A stretch of 64,000 bases of DNA from Ixodes scapularis (lineage: Eukaryota; Arthropoda; Arachnida; Ixodida; Ixodidae). Positions within the stretch are counted from its first letter, which is position 1; each line of letters starts with the position of its first letter. Shown in pieces: positions 59,801 through 64,000 of the stretch. The translations under genes were made by a program, and so were the position numbers. The stretch lies in contig NW_024609879.1 of the NCBI RefSeq assembly GCF_016920785.2, forward strand, positions 10,727,145-10,791,144. Direction: 5' to 3'. The notes under the pieces were generated by a model. The model made no database searches. It was not told the origin of the DNA and saw nothing but the letters and a program-made list of their open reading frames with translations.

Positions 59801-62800
59801 ATGATGATACCGTGTCTCTAAAAGCTCATAAACAAAGAATACTACATGTACACGGGGCGAGACAAACAGTGGGAGGATTTCTGGAGCACAAACGAGCACG
59901 TACCACGTGACACTAAGCGTCGTACCGCGTTCCACGCGGCGGCGTGTGTTTCCAGAGCACCTCCGATTGGATACATTTCGTTTCTTGTGCATTAATAAGA
60001 CAGGTAGGAAACGCCAGAAAGCCAAGGTGGAGTGGTGTAGTGGTTAGCACACCCGACCGGACATTGGGAGGCCCAGAGTTCAAATCCTGGCTCCGCCAAT
60101 TTTTGGCTTTCGGCGGGTTCCTGGAAACTTCTATTCTTTGATTCATTAAATTAAGTACGGTTCATTCATCTGCACATATTCGTTCATATCCTCCTCGGAG
60201 ACCACGTACGATGACGTGAAGTGCCCGTGTTGTATATTCAATAACGTGGCTCTTGATTCTCGCAGATGATGATGATACCGTGTCTCTAAAAGCTCATAAA
60301 CAAAGAATACTACATGTACACGGGGCGAGACAAACAGTGGGAGGATTTCTGGAGCACAAACGAGCACGTACCACGTGACACTAAGCGTCGTACCGCGTTC
60401 CACGCGGCGGCGTGTGTTTCCAGAGCACCTCCGATTGGATACATTTCGTTTCTTGTGCATTAATAAGACAGGTAGGAAACGCCAGAAAGCCAAGGTGGAG
60501 TGGTGTAGTGGTTAGCACACCCGACCGGACATTGGGAGGCCCAGAGTTCAAATCCTGGCTCCGCCAATTTTTGGCTTTCGGCGGGTTCCTGGAAACTTCT
60601 ATTCTTTGATTCATTAAATTAAGTACGGTTCATTCATCTGCACATATTCGTTCATATCCTCCTCGGAGACCACGTACGATGACGTGAAGTGCCCGTGTTG
60701 TATATTCAATAACGTGGCTCTTGATTCTCGCAGATGATGATGATACCGTGTCTCTAAAAGCTCATAAACAAAGAATACTACATGTACACGGGGCGAGACA
60801 AACAGTGGGAGGATTTCTGGAGCACAAACGAGCACGTACCACGTGACACTAAGCGTCGTACCGCGTTCCACGCGGCGGCGTGTGTTTCCAGAGCACCTCC
60901 GATTGGATACATTTCGTTTCTTGTGCATTAATAAGACAGGTAGGAAACGCCAGAAAGCCAAGGTGGAGTGGTGTAGTGGTTAGCACACCCGACCGGACAT
61001 TGGGAGGCCCAGAGTTCAAATCCTGGCTCCGCCAATTTTTGGCTTTCGGCGGGTTCCTGGAAACTTCTATTCTTTGATTCATTAAATTAAGTACGGTTCA
61101 TTCATCTGCACATATTCGTTCATATCCTCCTCGGAGACCACGTACGATGACGTGAAGTGCCCGTGTTGTATATTCAATAACGTGGCTCTTGATTCTCGCA
61201 GATGATGATGATACCGTGTCTCTAAAAGCTCATAAACAAAGAATACTACATGTACACGGGGCGAGACAAACAGTGGGAGGATTTCTGGAGCACAAACGAG
61301 CACGTACCACGTGACACTAAGCGTCGTACCGCGTTCCACGCGGCGGCGTGTGTTTCCAGAGCACCTCCGATTGGATACATTTCGTTTCTTGTGCATTAAT
61401 AAGACAGGTAGGAAACGCCAGAAAGCCAAGGTGGAGTGGTGTAGTGGTTAGCACACCCGACCGGACATTGGGAGGCCCAGAGTTCAAATCCTGGCTCCGC
61501 CAATTTTTGGCTTTCGGCGGGTTCCTGGAAACTTCTATTCTTTGATTCATTAAATTAAGTACGGTTCATTCATCTGCACATATTCGTTCATATCCTCCTC
61601 GGAGACCACGTACGATGACGTGAAGTGCCCGTGTTGTATATTCAATAACGTGGCTCTTGATTCTCGCAGATGATGATGATACCGTGTCTCTAAAAGCTCA
61701 TAAACAAAGAATACTACATGTACACGGGGCGAGACAAACAGTGGGAGGATTTCTGGAGCACAAACGAGCACGTACCACGTGACACTAAGCGTCGTACCGC
61801 GTTCCACGCGGCGGCGTGTGTTTCCAGAGCACCTCCGATTGGATACATTTCGTTTCTTGTGCATTAATAAGACAGGTAGGAAACGCCAGAAAGCCAAGGT
61901 GGAGTGGTGTAGTGGTTAGCACACCCGACCGGACATTGGGAGGCCCAGAGTTCAAATCCTGGCTCCGCCAATTTTTGGCTTTCGGCGGGTTCCTGGAAAC
62001 TTCTATTCTTTGATTCATTAAATTAAGTACGGTTCATTCATCTGCACATATTCGTTCATATCCTCCTCGGAGACCACGTACGATGACGTGAAGTGCCCGT
62101 GTTGTATATTCAATAACGTGGCTCTTGATTCTCGCAGATGATGATGATACCGTGTCTCTAAAAGCTCATAAACAAAGAATACTACATGTACACGGGGCGA
62201 GACAAACAGTGGGAGGATTTCTGGAGCACAAACGAGCACGTACCACGTGACACTAAGCGTCGTACCGCGTTCCACGCGGCGGCGTGTGTTTCCAGAGCAC
62301 CTCCGATTGGATACATTTCGTTTCTTGTGCATTAATAAGACAGGTAGGAAACGCCAGAAAGCCAAGGTGGAGTGGTGTAGTGGTTAGCACACCCGACCGG
62401 ACATTGGGAGGCCCAGAGTTCAAATCCTGGCTCCGCCAATTTTTGGCTTTCGGCGGGTTCCTGGAAACTTCTATTCTTTGATTCATTAAATTAAGTACGG
62501 TTCATTCATCTGCACATATTCGTTCATATCCTCCTCGGAGACCACGTACGATGACGTGAAGTGCCCGTGTTGTATATTCAATAACGTGGCTCTTGATTCT
62601 CGCAGATGATGATGATACCGTGTCTCTAAAAGCTCATAAACAAAGAATACTACATGTACACGGGGCGAGACAAACAGTGGGAGGATTTCTGGAGCACAAA
62701 CGAGCACGTACCACGTGACACTAAGCGTCGTACCGCGTTCCACGCGGCGGCGTGTGTTTCCAGAGCACCTCCGATTGGATACATTTCGTTTCTTGTGCAT

Positions 62801-63458
62801 TAATAAGACAGGTAGGAAACGCCAGAAAGCCAAGGTGGAGTGGTGTAGTGGTTAGCACACCCGACCGGACATTGGGAGGCCCAGAGTTCAAATCCTGGCT
62901 CCGCCAATTTTTGGCTTTCGGCGGGTTCCTGGAAACTTCTATTCTTTGATTCATTAAATTAAGTACGGTTCATTCATCTGCACATATTCGTTCATATCCT
63001 CCTCGGAGACCACGTACGATGACGTGAAGTGCCCGTGTTGTATATTCAATAACGTGGCTCTTGATTCTCGCAGATGATGATGATACCGTGTCTCTAAAAG
63101 CTCATAAACAAAGAATACTACATGTACACGGGGCGAGACAAACAGTGGGAGGATTTCTGGAGCACAAACGAGCACGTACCACGTGACACTAAGCGTCGTA
63201 CCGCGTTCCACGCGGCGGCGTGTGTTTCCAGAGCACCTCCGATTGGATACATTTCGTTTCTTGTGCATTAATAAGACAGGTAGGAAACGCCAGAAAGCCA
63301 AGGTGGAGTGGTGTAGTGGTTAGCACACCCGACCGGACATTGGGAGGCCCAGAGTTCAAATCCTGGCTCCGCCAATTTTTGGCTTTCGGCGGGTTCCTGG
63401 AAACTTCTATTCTTTGATTCATTAAATTAAGTACGGTTCATTCATCTGCACATATTCG

Positions 63459-63462
<4 letters not shown>
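56836..63462 (+). repeat. 468-bp tandem array, right arm (~14.3 units)
   Basis: Inverted copy of the left arm about the axis at 56808.5, same 468-bp unit, 14 full units and partial ends. One base differs: T at 58264, C in the other units, and the mirror position 55353 in the left arm is normal, so the arms are not exact copies. It ends inside a unit at TTCGTTCATAT, where a TA run takes over. Confidence 0.97.
57218..57290 (+). tRNA. tRNA-like gene, first of 14 in right arm
   Basis: Same sequence as the left-arm copies, on the plus strand. Copies at 57218+468k to 57290+468k for k=0-13 (last 63302-63374). The T5 run at the end of each copy sits within GCCAATTTTTGGC, a small hairpin that overlaps the tRNA 3' end, and a second pairing CCGCC...GGCGG surrounds it. 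Confidence 0.7.

Positions 63463-63525
<63 letters not shown>
63463..63525. repeat. (TA)n microsatellite at right edge of the array
   Basis: About 31 uninterrupted TA repeats directly follow the last partial unit at a CATAT word, mirroring the TA run at the left edge. Confidence 0.97.
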
Positions 63526-63527
<2 letters not shown>

Positions 63528-63840
63528 CTCCTGCGAAAACTACTCAGCGCAACAAAAAATGGCTTGTAGCGTTCTGGCCCTGGGCCAGGGGCCCATTTAG
63601 GAAAATTATTAAATTCCGGGATAATTAAGTTGTTAATTCTTTTTTGCGTAATTAACTTTTTTTAATATTGTGTTTAAGGGTATGGTTTAGATTAGAAAAT
63701 TGCTCAGCATCATCGAAAAACACTAAATCAACAAATTGCAGAGGGATAGAAGGCACGCGACGTATTTTACGACTTTCTGAAAAACCGCCCAAAATCGACG
63801 GGTTTCTAAGTTTCGGTTTGCTATCCGAGCGCATCTCAGC
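63526..63840. other. flank, no gene recognised
   Basis: AT-rich, with GGCCCTGGGCCAGGGGCCC near 63,576 as a GC-rich self-complementary word. Short minus frames (63876-63652, 63926-63723) have no known motif. Confidence 0.5.
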
Positions 63841-63850
63841 CCCGGCGGCA

Positions 63851-63946
63851 CCGCGCCCCGTGGAGAGCCAGTGCAACCAGCATCTGCTGCGCTCTCATCG
63901 CGCGACGCAGCTGAGGCTGGTTGCACTACCTCTCCACGGGGCGCGG
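63851..63946. repeat. fold-back with 31-bp arms
   Basis: CCGCGCCCCGTGGAGAG and GTGCAACCAGC (63851-63881) pair with GCTGGTTGCAC and CTCTCCACGGGGCGCGG (63916-63946), two mismatches, 34-bp loop that itself pairs partly (GCTGCG/CGCAGC). Confidence 0.88.
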
Positions 63947-63951
63947 TTTAG

Positions 63952-63981
63952 CTCCTTACAAAGCCCGGGCTTTGTAAGGAG
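63952..63981. repeat. perfect 30-bp palindrome
   Basis: CTCCTTACAAAGCCC meets its exact complement at CCC|GGG. It lies directly beside the fold-back and overlaps the following RT-like frame. Confidence 0.92.
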
Positions 63982-64000
63982 ATATGTCGATGACATTTTC
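63971..64000 (+). pseudogene. start of a probable Penelope-like RT segment, cut by window end
   Basis: The last ten codons read FVRRYVDDIF, the RT motif C form (RYVDD) seen in Penelope-like elements. The preceding sequence is fold-back DNA, so the element would be 5' truncated at the palindrome. Very short; only the motif supports it. Confidence 0.35.

Noticed and set aside
50195..63422. Repeated 77-, 115- and 65-codon frames in every 468-bp unit as a tandem gene family
   Set aside because: They recur only because the units are identical. The frames overlap on both strands, contain the tRNA-like sequence, and show no domain, so there is no evidence of selection on protein.
50109..63462. CRISPR array
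   Set aside because: Repeats are 468 bp, contiguous and without unique spacers, in a eukaryotic context.

Overview
The window reads as nuclear DNA of a hard tick (Ixodidae). The evidence is (1) at least four spliced exons on the minus strand that encode the signal peptide and propeptide of a tick-type reprolysin (M12B/ADAM-like) salivary metalloprotease, (2) Penelope-like retroelements of the type common in ticks, (3) many tRNA-derived and fold-back repeats, and (4) AT-rich intergenic DNA with almost no long open frames. There is no operon structure; most reading frames longer than 60 codons are chance or repeat-derived.

Layout. 1-9 kb: AT-rich DNA with MITE-like, tandem and fold-back repeats and no recognised gene. 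9.5-12.2 kb (+): a possible small spliced gene (a CpG-rich ATG region, one well-flanked internal exon, a possible stop exon). 13-20 kb: fold-backs, a tRNA-derived SINE head, a G16/C16 hairpin, minisatellites. 21.4-41.8 kb (-): the metalloprotease gene; exons at 41755-41695, 35272-35097, 24939-24847 and 21481-21361 chain in phase. Its introns hold a decayed Penelope GIY-YIG end (22.5-23.2 kb), a hAT-type MITE with a near-perfect 8-bp target duplication (27.8-28.1 kb), a Penelope RT flanked by pseudo-LTR direct repeats (30.4-32.8 kb), a tRNA-Ser gene (33.7 kb) and a dead Tc1/mariner-like transposase (36.4-37.3 kb). 44.6-49.9 kb: three decayed LINEs, one inserted inside another, next to a tRNA-Thr gene whose 5' end is mirrored.

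49.95-63.53 kb: the most striking structure. A 468-bp unit is repeated about 14.3 times in one orientation, then about 14.3 times in the opposite orientation, forming a nearly perfect 13.3-kb palindrome with a 54-bp centre and TA microsatellites at both outer ends. Each unit carries a 73-nt tRNA-like sequence with A box, B box and a T5 pol III terminator, so the palindrome holds 28 complete tRNA-like copies plus one half copy at the centre. Only one base difference was seen among the units. Just outside the left end lies a hammerhead-ribozyme-like core of Penelope origin. The last 150 bp of the window hold a fold-back, a 30-bp perfect palindrome and the start of an apparent Penelope RT motif (YVDD) cut by the window edge.

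How they fit: one host gene with transposon-filled introns, flanked by a retroelement graveyard and a recently homogenised tRNA-like satellite. Catalytic-domain exons of the metalloprotease were not found and may lie in unrecognised small exons below 21 kb or outside the window.
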